Source: Eimeria necatrix
Lineage: Eukaryota > Apicomplexa > Conoidasida > Eucoccidiorida > Eimeriidae
Assembly (NCBI RefSeq): GCF_000499385.1
Contig: NW_013654091.1
Span: forward strand, 17,501 to 33,357
DNA length: 15,857 nucleotides
Reading direction: 5' to 3'
Shown here: positions 1 to 11,804 of the stretch, piece after piece
Layout of the letters: every line of letters begins with the position of its first letter
Numbering within the stretch: the stretch's first letter is position 1
The notes under the pieces: generated by a model
What the model saw: only the letters and a program-made list of their open reading frames with translations
Database searches by the model: none
What the model was told of the DNA's origin: nothing
Program-made: the position numbers and the translations under genes

Positions 1-2
1 CC

Positions 3-119
3 TCTGCTGCTGCTGCTGCGAGGGGAGAACATGGCTGCAGCAAAGTTGTGCTGCTGCTGTCGCTCAGAGGAGACACAATGTCAAAGTCAGTGCACGGCCG
101 CAGCAGCAAGGAGGACTCA

Positions 120-160
<41 letters not shown>

Positions 161-278
161 AACTTTTGGTGATTCTTCTTCTGCTTCTGTCTCTGCTGCT
201 GTTGCTGCTGCTTCGCCTTCATACCACGGAGAGTCAGGGGCCAATAAAATTCCATCCTCAGGCCTGGAAGCACTATAG
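3..278 (+). CDS. Possible 3' end of a gene entering from the left (Ala/Ser-rich, unrecognised)
   Basis: The frame starting at base 3 is open from the window edge to a TAG at 276-278. After an Ala run near the edge it reads mixed sequence (SKSVHGRSSKEDSS), a run of about 13 Ala encoded by GCT, then a Ser/Ala/Gly stretch ending IPSSGLEAL. The mix of charged and polar residues looks more like protein than the other frames, which read poly-Leu or poly-Cys. I do not recognise it. CTG repeats lack stops in every frame, so openness alone is weak evidence. The same frame is open again from 279 to 1277, so the TAG could also be an in-frame interruption or lie in an intron. Confidence 0.3.
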
Positions 279-284
279 TTATCA

Positions 285-324
<40 letters not shown>

Positions 325-485
325 CCGGTGCTCTGCCTGCTGCTCTGGCCTCTGCAGCTGCGGCTTCTGCAGCAGCAGCAGCTGCTGCTGCTGCTGCTAG
401 CGCTGACTGGGACTCTTGCTGCCCGTCGAGCAGCCACGGCAGCCACCGTTTTTCCCGCAGCAGCTGCTGCTGCGCCTCACTCAGT

Positions 486-519
<34 letters not shown>

Positions 520-623
520 TGCTGCTGCAGATCTTGCAGCAAGCAACAAGCGCCGCTTTAAGTCTCTCTGCTGCTCTCCGGGCCCTCCAAAAGTGTCCCT
601 TTTCAATCGGTAGCATCGTATTT

Positions 624-657
<34 letters not shown>

Positions 658-1078
658 CTGCTGCTGCTGCTGCTGCTGCTGCGCTGCTCTTCAGGGGATT
701 CATCCAAATGCTGCGCAGCAGCAGCCCGGCAAAAGTCGCGTTTGCTGCAGCAGCAGCAAAAGCCAACAAGCTGCAGCTGCTGCTGAAGGAGACAAGTAAA
801 TCATTGAAGACAGACAGCAGCGCAGCAGCAGCTCCAGGGTGCTGCTGCTGTTCATTTTGCTGCTGTTGCTGCTGTTGCTGCTGCTGCTTCTGTTGTTGTT
901 GCTGCTGCTGTTGCTGCTGCTGCAGCAGTTGCTGTTGCTGCTGCTGCTGCAGCAGCTGCTGCTGCTGCTGCAGGGCTAGCGGGGGGCCTGCTGCATGCAC
1001 GTGGTGTTTGCGCAGCCGCTGCTGCAGCTTTGCAAGTTTTAAAGAAGAAGCAAAGACAGGGGGCTCGTGCTGCTGCAG

Positions 1079-1115
<37 letters not shown>

Positions 1116-1221
1116 GCACCAAGCAGCAGCAGCAGCAGCAGCAGCGGCAGGGACCACCACCCGCATCGGCAGGGTCTCACTAAGCCGCAGCGCCAACCAT
1201 TGCTGCTGCTGCTGCTGCAGC

Positions 1222-1266
<45 letters not shown>

Positions 1267-1277
1267 GCTCATCTTGA
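279..1277 (+). repeat. CTG/CAG trinucleotide-rich block
   Basis: Nearly continuous CTG arrays with shorter CAG runs, interrupted by short unique stretches such as 535-625 and 780-835. All frames are open over long distances because the triplet carries no stop, giving poly-Leu, poly-Ala and poly-Cys readings. One frame (486-1277) has a less repetitive patch, QILQQATSAALSLSAALRAL, that might be coding. I see no recognisable domain. It could be a low-complexity coding exon or a repeat-rich spacer. Confidence 0.7.
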
Positions 1278-1291
1278 GGTGTACAGACACC
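1278..1291. promoter_or_regulatory. 14-bp palindrome family, variant GGTGTACAGACACC
   Basis: One of ten related sites in the window. This is the reverse complement of the GGTGTCTGTACACC variant at 2199 and 7717. It lies 30 bases before the ATG at 1321. A role as a regulatory site is inferred from recurrence and position only. Confidence 0.45.
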
Positions 1292-1320
1292 GCGCAAAAG
1301 GTTAAGGGCTGAAGGCCCTG

Positions 1321-1376
1321 ATGACCCCTGCTGCAGAAAAGGGCCCCAAACCATCAGATTTACAAACACCTTTTGC

Positions 1377-1428
<52 letters not shown>

Positions 1429-1590
1429 GATGGTGTGGAGGCTGCTGCCGAGGAGACCGCTGCGGGAGGGCCTCAGCTGCAGCTGCTGCTGCAGCCAGCA
1501 GCTGCAGCTGCTGCTGCTGCTGCTGCAGGCAACGCTGCAGGAGACAATTTAGCTTGGAAATTGATTGCTGCTGCTAACGACGCTTTTTCA

Positions 1591-1628
<38 letters not shown>

Positions 1629-1701
1629 AGTGGGCAGCGGTATCGAGGGAGACCGCAGACTCCCGTGTTCTGTTTTTGTCTCTTTGTCTGTTCTTTGTTA
1701 A
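1321..1701 (+). CDS. Candidate small Ala-rich protein or first exon, unrecognised
   Basis: A 126-codon frame from ATG 1321 to TAA 1699-1701, separated from the upstream open frame by an in-frame TAA at 1303-1305. It starts MTPAAEKGPKPSDLQTPF. Ala runs encoded by GCT then alternate with mixed sequence: GDGVEAAAEETAAGG, and GDNLAWKLIAAANDAF near residues 74-89. A palindrome of the recurrent 14-bp family lies 30 bases upstream of the ATG. A possible splice donor (GCAGCG then GTATCG) near 1639 would remove the basic and hydrophobic end, so this may be the first exon of a longer gene. No domain is recognised, and an accidental open frame in triplet repeats is a real alternative. Confidence 0.3.
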
Positions 1702-1984
1702 AAAGCAAATAAGATAAACAATTAGAATTCGAATTTCATTATGAAGGCGTTTTAAACTGCAGCAGCAGCAGCTGCTGCTGCTGCTGCTTGCTGCTTGCTG
1801 CTGCCGCCCGATTTTCGGCAGCAGCAGCGCGCGGCCAGCCAACGGTGCTGCTGCTGCTGCTGCTGCTGCTGCTGCGGCGTGAATTTAGCGAGTTTGTGCA
1901 GCGACTGCAGCAAATAATTGCATTAAAGGATTTATGAAACTTGAAAAGCGAAATTGAGTGAATAAAAACAGCGTATATAGCTGA

Positions 1985-1998
1985 GGTGTACGTACACC
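1985..1998. promoter_or_regulatory. 14-bp palindrome, perfect copy GGTGTACGTACACC
   Basis: Perfect self-complementary 14-mer, identical to the copies at 7651, 9707, 10845 and 11856. It is in AT-rich spacer, 214 bases from the variant copy at 2199. Confidence 0.5.
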
Positions 1999-2198
1999 CG
2001 ACTGGCCCGGCCCAGGTGGCTGCGGGCTTCTCTTCCGGCGCCAGGAAGCCGCGGAAAAAGCCGTTTTGGAGGAAATAATGCAATTAAGATCTAAAATTAA
2101 ATAAAAGTTGAAATTAATTCGCAAAATTAAATAATTTAAATCCCCAAATTGTCCAAACAGCTGCAGATCGGGCGTTGCCGCCGCGCGTCCGCAGCCGC

Positions 2199-2212
2199 GG
2201 TGTCTGTACACC
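2199..2212. promoter_or_regulatory. 14-bp palindrome family, variant GGTGTCTGTACACC
   Basis: Same sequence as the copy at 7717 and the reverse complement of the copy at 1278. It keeps the GGTGT and TACACC arms. It lies in a GC-rich patch inside AT-rich spacer. Confidence 0.45.
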
Positions 2213-2362
2213 GCAAGGACCACTGGTCCTCTGGGGGCTGTTTCTCGTTTCTTTTTCTTTCTTTTTGTTTATTTATTGATAAAATAAATATAATTGAACA
2301 AATAAATCAAAGTGGTGCATCTAAGAAGGTCTATTTGTCCGCAGCAGATCACTCTCTAGACC

Positions 2363-2476
2363 GCTGCTGCAGCAGCAGCAGCAAAGAGGCTCGCTGTAGC
2401 AGCAGCGAAGAGGCTCGCTGCAGCAGCAGCAAACAGTCTTGCTGCAGCAGCAGCAAACAGGCTTGCTGCAGCAGCA
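2363..2476 (+). repeat. Tandem ~24-bp minisatellite built on CAG
   Basis: Four to five degenerate units, each a short CAG run followed by AAAGAGGCT, GAAGAGGCT or AAACAGGCT-like sequence and the next CGCTG or TGCTG. The plus frame reads a Cys-Ser-Ser-Ser-Lys pattern, but no gene is evident. 2477-2638 is AT-rich with nothing recognisable. Confidence 0.6.
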
Positions 2477-2638
2477 AGCTTGTTTGTTTTTGAATTATAA
2501 TTTCAAATTTGTTTAAACTTTTTTGTTCAATTTCTTTTTTTCGTTTGTCTTTGTCCTGCCAAAAGAAAAGGGAGTTTATTAAAGTTGAGTGTGTCAAAAC
2601 ACAATTGCACCAAATGCAAAACCACATTAACTCTTCCC

Positions 2639-2840
2639 AAACCCTAAACCCTAAACCCTAAACCCTAAACCCTAAACCCTAGTTCCAAGCCCCAGGCCCT
2701 CACCGGGCCGCCCGCGGCCCAGCGGCAAACCCTAAACCCTAAACCCTAAACCCTAGGCCTAGGGACTCACGCCCTTTACCGAGGGATAGCAAATATGCAC
2801 CACAAGCTCCAAACCCTAAACCCTAAACCCTAAACCCTAA
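2639..2840 (+). repeat. Three interstitial AAACCCT arrays
   Basis: Arrays at 2639-2680, 2727-2755 and 2811-2840, separated by unique islands of about 45-55 bases. They lie just past the last recognised CCT beta exon in the direction of transcription. On that strand they read TTTAGGG. The last array supplies the donor sequence GTTAGGG of exon 10. Confidence 0.9.
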
Positions 2841-2841
2841 C

Positions 2842-6802
<3,961 letters not shown>

Positions 6803-6817
6803 CTGCAAGACACACAC

Positions 6818-7308
6818 AAACCCTAAACCCTAAACCCTAAACCCTAAACCCCAAACCCTAAACCGTAGGCGCTTGTTCGTAGTTAGGGGCTGGGTCTGCA
6901 TGCACTGCAGCTGGAAGAAGGAAGACCTTGGATCTGGCAACCGCCGAACCCTAAACCCTAAACCCTAAACCCTAAACCCTTTTTTGTGTTTTGCGCCTAA
7001 ACCCTCGATACCTCAGCCCCACAAGCAGCCCAGGGCCTCCAGAGGGGCCCTCTGTGTCTTTAGGCATTTCTTTGAAGTGTATGGAGGAGCGAGCTGGAGA
7101 AGGAAAGAAGTGCTGTAGGGTTTAGGGTTTAGGGTTTAGGGTTTAGGGTTTAGGGTTTAGGGTTTAGGGCTGGGATGGCGGCGCACCATCATCTTTGCTC
7201 GAGGTTTAGGAAAGGGCGGATTGCAGAAATGCAAAAAGGAAACACAAACGCGTTTTGAGCTTGCACAAACCCTGAAGCCTAAACCCTAAACCCTAAACCC
7301 TAAACCCT
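6818..7308. repeat. Telomere-like arrays upstream of CCT beta exon 1
   Basis: AAACCCT at 6818-6866, 6942-6980 and 7267-7308; TTTAGGG at 7117-7170. They separate three unique islands: 6867-6941, 6990-7116 (which holds the candidate start exon) and 7171-7266. On the minus strand the first island has a pyrimidine tract ending CCAGCTGCAG that resembles a 3' splice site. Confidence 0.85.
7012..7067 (-). CDS. CCT2: Candidate first coding exon of CCT beta
   Basis: Exon 1 at 6802 begins at a splice acceptor and has no in-frame Met, so an upstream start exon is needed. On the minus strand, an ATG at 7067 in the context AAAGAAATGCC starts MPKDTEGPSGGPGLL, followed by GAG then GTATCG, a good donor after 7012. 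That donor leaves phase 2, which does not fit exon 1 (phase 0). A weaker donor (CTT then GTGGGG, after 7023) leaves phase 0 and fits. Apicomplexan CCT beta N-termini are short and poorly conserved, so sequence alone cannot decide. It could also belong to another transcript. Confidence 0.3.
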
Positions 7309-7488
7309 AGACACATGCAACCAGCAGCCACGGCGCCCCGCGCAGCAGCTACACAGCGGCTGCTGCTGCTGCTGCAGCAGCCGCTGCTGCTGCTGGCAGC
7401 TCAGAACCTCTCTATTGGTATTATTTGGATTAAAACTGAAAATAAAGAAGAATTAGCGGAGCAGAAAAGCGGAAAACTTCGAGTTTGA

Positions 7489-7502
7489 GCTGTGCGTACA
7501 CC
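7489..7502. promoter_or_regulatory. 14-bp palindrome family, variant GCTGTGCGTACACC
   Basis: The most diverged copy; it keeps the right arm GTACACC. It is 290 bases before the TMBIM start codon. Confidence 0.35.
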
Positions 7503-7650
7503 CCAGCAGGCCGCGAGCCGCCGCCGCCGCCGCAGCGCCGACTGAGGCCGCATTTTGCGCGTTTTTGACTCAAAAAAGAAACAAAATTCCCTTATTAATA
7601 TAATTGGCGGTGAAAAGTGGGAAAAATCCGCGTTTGGAGCTCGCTTTTGG

Positions 7651-7664
7651 GGTGTACGTACACC
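7651..7664. promoter_or_regulatory. 14-bp palindrome, perfect copy GGTGTACGTACACC
   Basis: Perfect palindrome 128 bases before the TMBIM start codon, in the divergent intergenic region. Confidence 0.55.
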
Positions 7665-7716
7665 GCAGCTCGCGCGCCAGCCGCCGCCAGCTGTCGTTTC
7701 GCCGCTGCGCAGCTCG

Positions 7717-7730
7717 GGTGTCTGTACACC
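7717..7730. promoter_or_regulatory. 14-bp palindrome family, variant GGTGTCTGTACACC
   Basis: Ends 62 bases before the TMBIM start codon and just upstream of its pyrimidine-rich leader. This is the clearest promoter-like placement in the window. Confidence 0.55.
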
Positions 7731-7791
7731 TCAGCCCCCCGCCGCCAGTTCTTTCTTTTCTTTTTCTTTTCTCTTCATCACTTTATTTAAA

Positions 7792-7889
7792 ATGACAGAT
7801 TCTGTGGACTACTACAGCCTGGAGGGAGGCCGCAAGGGGGTGCCTGAGGAGGCGGACTTCCGCAAGGAGATTCGCCACGGCTTCATCCG
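7792..7889 (+). CDS. TMBIM-like gene, exon 1
   Basis: Encodes MTDSVDYYSLEGGRKG, then a charged stretch ending EIRHGFI and the first two bases of an Arg codon. The donor is ATCCG then GTCCGC. The next exon supplies C to complete Arg and continue KVYGIV. Confidence 0.88.
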
Positions 7890-8837
7890 GTCCGCAAACC
7901 CTAAACCCTAAACCCTAAACCCTAGCCCTCAAGCCTGCCCTGCAAACCCTAGGCCGCAGACCCTAAACCCTAAACCCTAGGCCGCTGCAGCGGGAGGCCA
8001 GTGACTGGCGCCCCGTGTTTGTTTGCTTAACCGCCAGTGCTTCTGCTGCTGCTGCGGCTGCTGTTTCTGCTGCTGCTGCTGCTGCTGTTTCTGCAGCAGC
8101 AGCAGCAGCAGCAGGCCTGCTGCTGCTGCGGCTCGTTGCTGCTGTTTAACTTTGCTGTTTTTTGCGTCTCTTTTGCTGCTGCTGCTCCCTTTTTGCTGGC
8201 GAGTTATTAAATTAAATTTGATTTGTTTTGTTTGCTGCTGCAGCAAAGTCTACGGAATTGTTGCTGCGCAGCTGCTGCTGATTGCTGCAGTCACTTCGCT
8301 GCTGCTGTTTGTCCCTGGAGCAGCAGCTTGGGCGCGGGAGCACAGCGGGCCCGTAGTGCTGTTGTCCTCAGGTGCCCAAACCCTAAACCCTAAACCCTAA
8401 ACCCTAAACCCTAAACCCTAGCTAGCCGCAAACCGTAGCTCGAAGCCAGTCCCGAGGCTTGGAAGGCCCGTTCCCTCTCCCCCGTCCCCCTTCAGCAGGA
8501 GCAGCGTGCGCTAGGGTTTCGGGTTTAGGGTTTAGGGTTTAGGGTTTAGGGTTTAGGGTTTAGGGTTTGTGCGTGCAGTGGGGGCGTTGGTGTGCTCGTT
8601 GGCGCTGCTGTGTTCTTCTTTGCGGCGGCGGTTTCCGCAGAACTATTTGCTGCTGCTGCTGTTTACTCTTTTGGAGTCTTTGATAGTTGGCAGCATTTCA
8701 TCTTTTTTCGAAATAAAAGTTATTTTAGTTTCTCTCTTTTGCTGCTGCTGCTGCTGCTGCTTCCTGAGTCTCTTAGCCTGCCAGACGCAGCACGACTTGA
8801 CTTCCTGCGCGGGTTTTGCTGCGCTGCTGGGCTTCGA

Positions 8838-8873
<36 letters not shown>

Positions 8874-9075
8874 GGGGCTGCATGCGCTCTACAGCGCATG
8901 CACTTTGCTGCTCTTTTCTTTTTATTTGCTGCTGGATACTCAATTAATAATTAAAAGAGGATCCATTTCTTTCCAAGAAGATGACTTTGCTGCTGCTGCG
9001 CTGCTGCTCTCCGTGGACTTCGTCAACATCTACTTGAGTCTCTTGCGCCTCATTGGCGAGCGCTCCAGCGACTGA
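7792..9075 (+). CDS. TMBIM/LFG family (Bax inhibitor-1 superfamily) membrane protein, three exons
   Basis: Exons 7792-7889, 8244-8371 and 8579-9075 join in phase (2, then 1) to 240 codons, about the length of human TMBIM4. The N-terminus is soluble. Conserved family blocks follow in order: EIRHGFIRKVYGIVAAQLLL (residues 26-45), RRFPQNYLLLLLFTLLES (about 92-109), ISSFFEIK, ACQTQHDLTSC, LLLDTQLII (Asp195), and FAAAALLLSVDFVNIYLSLL (Asp222). The two Asp residues match positions implicated in proton sensing and calcium leak in the family. Seven hydrophobic segments are visible. These proteins sit in ER, Golgi or related membranes and affect calcium balance and cell survival. Residues 130-136 are seven Cys and 163-173 eleven Leu, both coded by CTG-type repeats in membrane segments. 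The start ATG follows a C/T-rich leader (AAAATGAC). The 14-bp palindromes upstream may control it. Confidence 0.9.
7890..8243 (+). other. TMBIM intron 1 (AAACCCT and CTG/CAG repeats)
   Basis: 354 nt. Telomere-like units occupy 7895-7925 and 7942-7980. CTG arrays then alternate with CAG at 8040-8113, followed by a T-rich tract and CTGCTGCAG as the acceptor. The open frame across it is poly-Cys and ends outside the family alignment. Confidence 0.8.
8244..8371 (+). CDS. TMBIM-like gene, exon 2
   Basis: Reads KVYGIVAAQLLLIAAVTSLL, FVPGAAAWAREHSGPVVLLSS. It covers the first membrane segment and the loop before the second. The acceptor is CTGCTGCAG and the donor TCAG then GTGCCC. 42 complete codons, phase 2 in and phase 1 out. 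Confidence 0.92.
8372..8578 (+). other. TMBIM intron 2 with inverted telomere-like arms
   Basis: 207 nt. AAACCCT units at 8379-8420 follow the donor and TTTAGGG units at 8513-8568 precede the acceptor GTGCGTGCAG. The two arms are reverse complements and could form a long stem with a loop of about 90 nt. Confidence 0.9.
8579..9075 (+). CDS. TMBIM-like gene, exon 3
   Basis: Holds six of the seven membrane segments and the conserved QTQHDLTSC, DTQLII and SVDFVNIY motifs. It ends LIGERSSD and TGA at 9073-9075. Poly-Cys (8740-8760) and poly-Leu (8839-8871) fall exactly where the family has membrane helices, so they are more likely coding than intronic. Confidence 0.92.
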
Positions 9076-9076
<1 letters not shown>

Positions 9077-9107
<31 letters not shown>

Positions 9108-9127
9108 AGCAGCAGCAGCAGCAGCAG
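9077..9127. repeat. (CTG)10(CAG)7 hairpin just after the TMBIM stop
   Basis: Ten CTG units meet seven CAG units at 9106/9107, giving perfect 21-bp arms with no loop, starting one base after the stop codon. In the mRNA this would be a 3' UTR hairpin. A role in termination or stability is only a guess. Confidence 0.85.
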
Positions 9128-9674
9128 CGCGGCGAGGGGCTCGCGCGCGGAGTTTCTTTCGGTGGAGCGGCAGCAGCTGCTGCAGCAGCTGCAGCAGCAG
9201 CTGCTGCTGCAGCACCAGCTCAGGGGGCGTCTCCCTTTTGGAGTTTCTTACGCTGCAGCAGCAGCAGCGGCAGCAGCAGCAGCAGCAGCACAGTGGGTGC
9301 CTGTCTTTTGGAGTTTCTGTTGAATTATATTTCTTTTCTCGGTTTCATATTTCTGTGGACTAAAGTTTTAAATGTGAAGTTTCTTATTTTGCAGCAGCAA
9401 AATAAAAAACTTCACAAGCAGCAGCAGCAGCAGCAGCAGCAGCTTTTGTTTTTTTATTTTCTGTTTCCGTTTCTTTAAGTCCTTTTTGCATATCTTTCCA
9501 CTTTTTGCATGTGCTCTTTCTCCGAAGGAAAAGTGCAGCAGCAGCAGCAGCAGCGGCAGCAGCAACAGCAGCAGCAGCTGCTGCAGCAGCAGCAGCAGCA
9601 GCAGCAGCTGCTGCAGCAGCAGCAGCAGCTGCAGCAGCAGCTCCAGCAGCAGCAGCAGCTGCTGCTGCTGCTGC
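9128..9674. repeat. CAG/CTG-rich spacer after the TMBIM gene
   Basis: CAG and CTG runs at about 9168-9216, 9252-9290, 9418-9442 and 9535-9674, several in inverted CAG-CTG pairs, with AT-rich stretches between. Multiple overlapping poly-Ala, Gln and Ser frames exist on both strands, none with a recognisable motif. Confidence 0.7.
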
Positions 9675-9688
9675 GGTGTGCGTACACC
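9675..9688. promoter_or_regulatory. 14-bp palindrome family, variant GGTGTGCGTACACC
   Basis: One mismatch from the perfect palindrome, directly following the CTG array. The next copy begins 32 bases on, about three helical turns. Confidence 0.45.
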
Positions 9689-9706
9689 TGGGGCGCGAGA
9701 AGTTGA

Positions 9707-9720
9707 GGTGTACGTACACC
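9707..9720. promoter_or_regulatory. 14-bp palindrome, perfect copy GGTGTACGTACACC
   Basis: Paired with the variant at 9675. AT-rich sequence follows (9735-9780), but no gene start is recognised within 400 bases on the plus strand. Confidence 0.45.
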
Positions 9721-9836
9721 GCAGACTCCCGTTTTTGAATATTCAATTTTTTAGTTTTCGAATTTCCAAATAAATCTTTTTATCTTTTTGCAACTCTTTT
9801 GCTTCCTTTGCACCTTAGAGAAAGGCCCTCAAGGGC

Positions 9837-10435
9837 TTTAGGGTTTAGGGTTTAGGGTTTAGGGTTTGCGGCTCCGTAGCCTAGTCTTCGGGTGTTTAGG
9901 TCTCGCCACACAAACCCTAAACCCTAAACCCTAAGAACCCTAGCCCGGAGCTCCCCCAAGCCCTCTTCGCTGCAAACCCCAGGAGCTGCAAACCCTAAAC
10001 CCTAATTGTGAAAACCCTAGCAAACCCTAAACCCTAATTGTGAAAACCCTAGCAAACCCTGAATTCTGCAGGAGGCCGCAAGCTGCACACTCTAAACCCT
10101 CATTGCCGCAAACCCTAGGGCCCCAAACCCTAAACCCTCGTTGGAAGCCCCCCGAGCAACTCCAGAAGGCCCTAGGGTTTAGAAGTTTAATTTAAAGAGG
10201 ATTAACGAATGCTGGCGTGCGCTGCTGCTGCTGCAGCAGCAGCTGCTGCTGCTGCTGCTGCTGCAGCTGCTGCTGCTGCTGGTGCCGCTGCCTCTAGTGT
10301 TTTGCGGGGGTGCAGCAGCAGCAAAGGGGGAAACAGCGGGCCGGAAGGAGGATGAAATAAAAAGCGGAAAGGGTGAAGGAAGGCGCGCGGAAGTTTAGGG
10401 TTTAGGGTTTAGGGTTTAGGGTTTAGGGTTTAGGG
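9837..10435. repeat. Degenerate telomere-like block, no gene seen
   Basis: TTTAGGG units at 9838-9868 and 10393-10435; broken AAACCCT units throughout 9910-10140. A roughly 31-bp unit containing CCCTAATTGTGAAAACCCTAG is repeated near 9990-10050. 10220-10282 is a CTG/CAG palindromic stretch. I see no coding signal. Confidence 0.75.
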
Positions 10436-10844
10436 CTGGGGGTTAGCGGTTGGACTGGTTCTGGTGGTCTGGGTGTGAACGGACTCGAGACGCTGCGCAG
10501 GGAGGAGGAGGCGAAAAGGGGTAAAAGTGGAGGAAATTTGGATTTTTTTTGGAAAATAAAAAGTAAAAGAAGAAATTAAATCCAATTGGAGTGGAAGAAT
10601 TGGGTTTAAAAGGATTTAAAGGGGCGAATCGCGGCTGCGCAGCGGCTGCTGCTGCGCGGCGGCGCTGCACGGCAAACGGGGCTCCAGCGCAGATCCCGGG
10701 GGCTGCTGCGTGTTTGGCGGCGTTTTGGGGTTTGTTTTGAAGGGAAATTTGAATGAAATGGTGAAAAATGAATTTGAAATTCGATTTTGGCGCGAGCAGG
10801 TCCCGGTAGGCGTGGCAGGCGGGCTTGCGCGCGCGCGGAGCTGG

Positions 10845-10858
10845 GGTGTACGTACACC
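10845..10858. promoter_or_regulatory. 14-bp palindrome, perfect copy GGTGTACGTACACC
   Basis: Perfect palindrome in a GC-rich patch followed by a T-rich tract, an arrangement like that upstream of the TMBIM gene but 717 bases from the next proposed start codon. Confidence 0.45.
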
Positions 10859-11288
10859 CGAAGCGCCTCGACACGGTGCAGCTCTCGAGTTGCCGCGGCT
10901 TTTAATCATTTTTTCATTTCTTTTTCTTTTTCTTTTTGCAGGAGTTTCTTTTTTTTCTTTTTAAGCCCGAGGGCTGCGGCGGAGCGCCGCGGGAGCGCTG
11001 CGGGCTGCCGCTTCCCGGCTTGCAATTCCCCTCTTGCAAAAACTCCTTTCTTGAATTCTTTTTTTCTTTTTCCCACTTTTCCTCTTCTTTCCTTTCCCCT
11101 TTGTCTCGCTTTGTCTCTCTTTGTCTATTTACCCCGAGGCCCTCTCCAGGGGCCTCTCTTTGCTTTTTCTTTTCATCTTTTCTTCAATGAATTCCTCTTA
11201 ACTCCATTTCCGACTTCTCCATTTTCTCCGCGCCCCAGCGGCCGCTCCCGCCGCAGCAAACGCCGCCCAACTGCCCAGCTAGCTGCTG

Positions 11289-11385
11289 AATTAACTAATT
11301 AATTAATTAATTAACTAACTAATTAATTAATTAATTAATTAATTCCCCAATTAATTAATTAATTAATTAATTAATTAATTAATTA
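11289..11385. repeat. AATT microsatellite
   Basis: About 97 bases of TTAA/AATT units with two small interruptions. It is entirely self-complementary and lies about 190 bases before ATG 11575. Confidence 0.9.
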
Positions 11386-11574
11386 GTTCTTTTATTGTTC
11401 AAGGTATTCACCAGTTCTTTCTTCTGCGCTTCTCCACAGCGGCGAGCTGCGCTTTGCTGCTCTCGCGCTGCTTTTATTGCAAATGTGCAGCAGCAGCAAA
11501 CTTTGCTTTTGCTGCTGCTCTTTTTCTTTATTTGTCTTCTTTCCATTTGCCTTCTTTCGATTTGACTATTTACA

Positions 11575-11618
11575 ATGAAGCTTCCTTCCACGCGCAACAC
11601 AGCTGCAGCAGCAACCCT

Positions 11619-11651
<33 letters not shown>

Positions 11652-11768
11652 GCGGCAGCAGCAGCAGCAGCTGCTGCAGCTGCGACGGAGGCCGCAGCAG
11701 CAAGGGAAGGAGCGGCAGCAGCAGCAGCAGCGCTTGACGCCCCGCCCGCAGCAGCAGCAGCAACAGTA

Positions 11769-11804
<36 letters not shown>

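Larger units (their letters stand above)
1702..2362. other. AT-rich spacer with two palindrome sites, no gene seen
   Basis: AT-rich stretches (1702-1757, 1916-1982, 2080-2160, 2262-2330) alternate with CTG/CAG arrays at about 1758-1876. Two copies of the 14-bp palindrome sit at 1985 and 2199. Open frames here are short, mutually overlapping and unlike any family I know. The composition suits an intergenic or promoter region. Confidence 0.5.
7320..7791. promoter_or_regulatory. Divergent intergenic region between CCT beta and the TMBIM gene
   Basis: It lies between a minus-strand gene starting at or above 7067 and a plus-strand gene starting at 7792. It contains a CTG/CAG palindromic patch (7361-7395), AT-rich sequence, three copies of the 14-bp palindrome family (7489, 7651, 7717) and a C/T-rich leader from 7745 to the ATG. 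A promoter, perhaps bidirectional, is inferred from position. Confidence 0.5.
10436..11574. other. Telomere-repeat-free upstream region of the large plus-strand frame
   Basis: No AAACCCT/TTTAGGG array occurs from here to the window end. Purine-rich then GC-rich sequence leads to a palindrome copy at 10845. A T-rich tract ending TTTTTGCAG at 10941 could be a 5' UTR splice acceptor. C/T-rich sequence follows, then the AATT microsatellite, then a pyrimidine-rich leader ending TTTACA before ATG 11575. Open frames on both strands are low-complexity and unrecognised. Confidence 0.5.

Noticed and set aside
1588..2223. Minus-strand frames through the AT-rich spacer
   Set aside because: They cross CTG arrays and AT-rich DNA, contain two palindrome sites, and do not encode the missing CCT beta C-terminus or any domain I recognise.
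2639..2755. True chromosome end
   Set aside because: The arrays are short, occur in both orientations and are spread over 8 kb among genes, so they are interstitial.
6927..6933. A 7-nt micro-exon joining the candidate start exon (donor at 7012) to CCT beta exon 1
   Set aside because: It would fix the phase (CCAG, ATCCAAG, GTCTTC on the minus strand), but seven bases can fit by chance and nothing else supports it.
9384..9773. Poly-Ala/Ser/Cys frames over the CAG block
   Set aside because: Every frame is open because the triplet has no stop; there is no unique coding sequence.
10443..11302. Open frames on both strands upstream of the large gene
   Set aside because: Low-complexity Phe/Ser or Ala/Pro composition dictated by T-rich and GC-rich tracts, overlapping on both strands, with no family resemblance.
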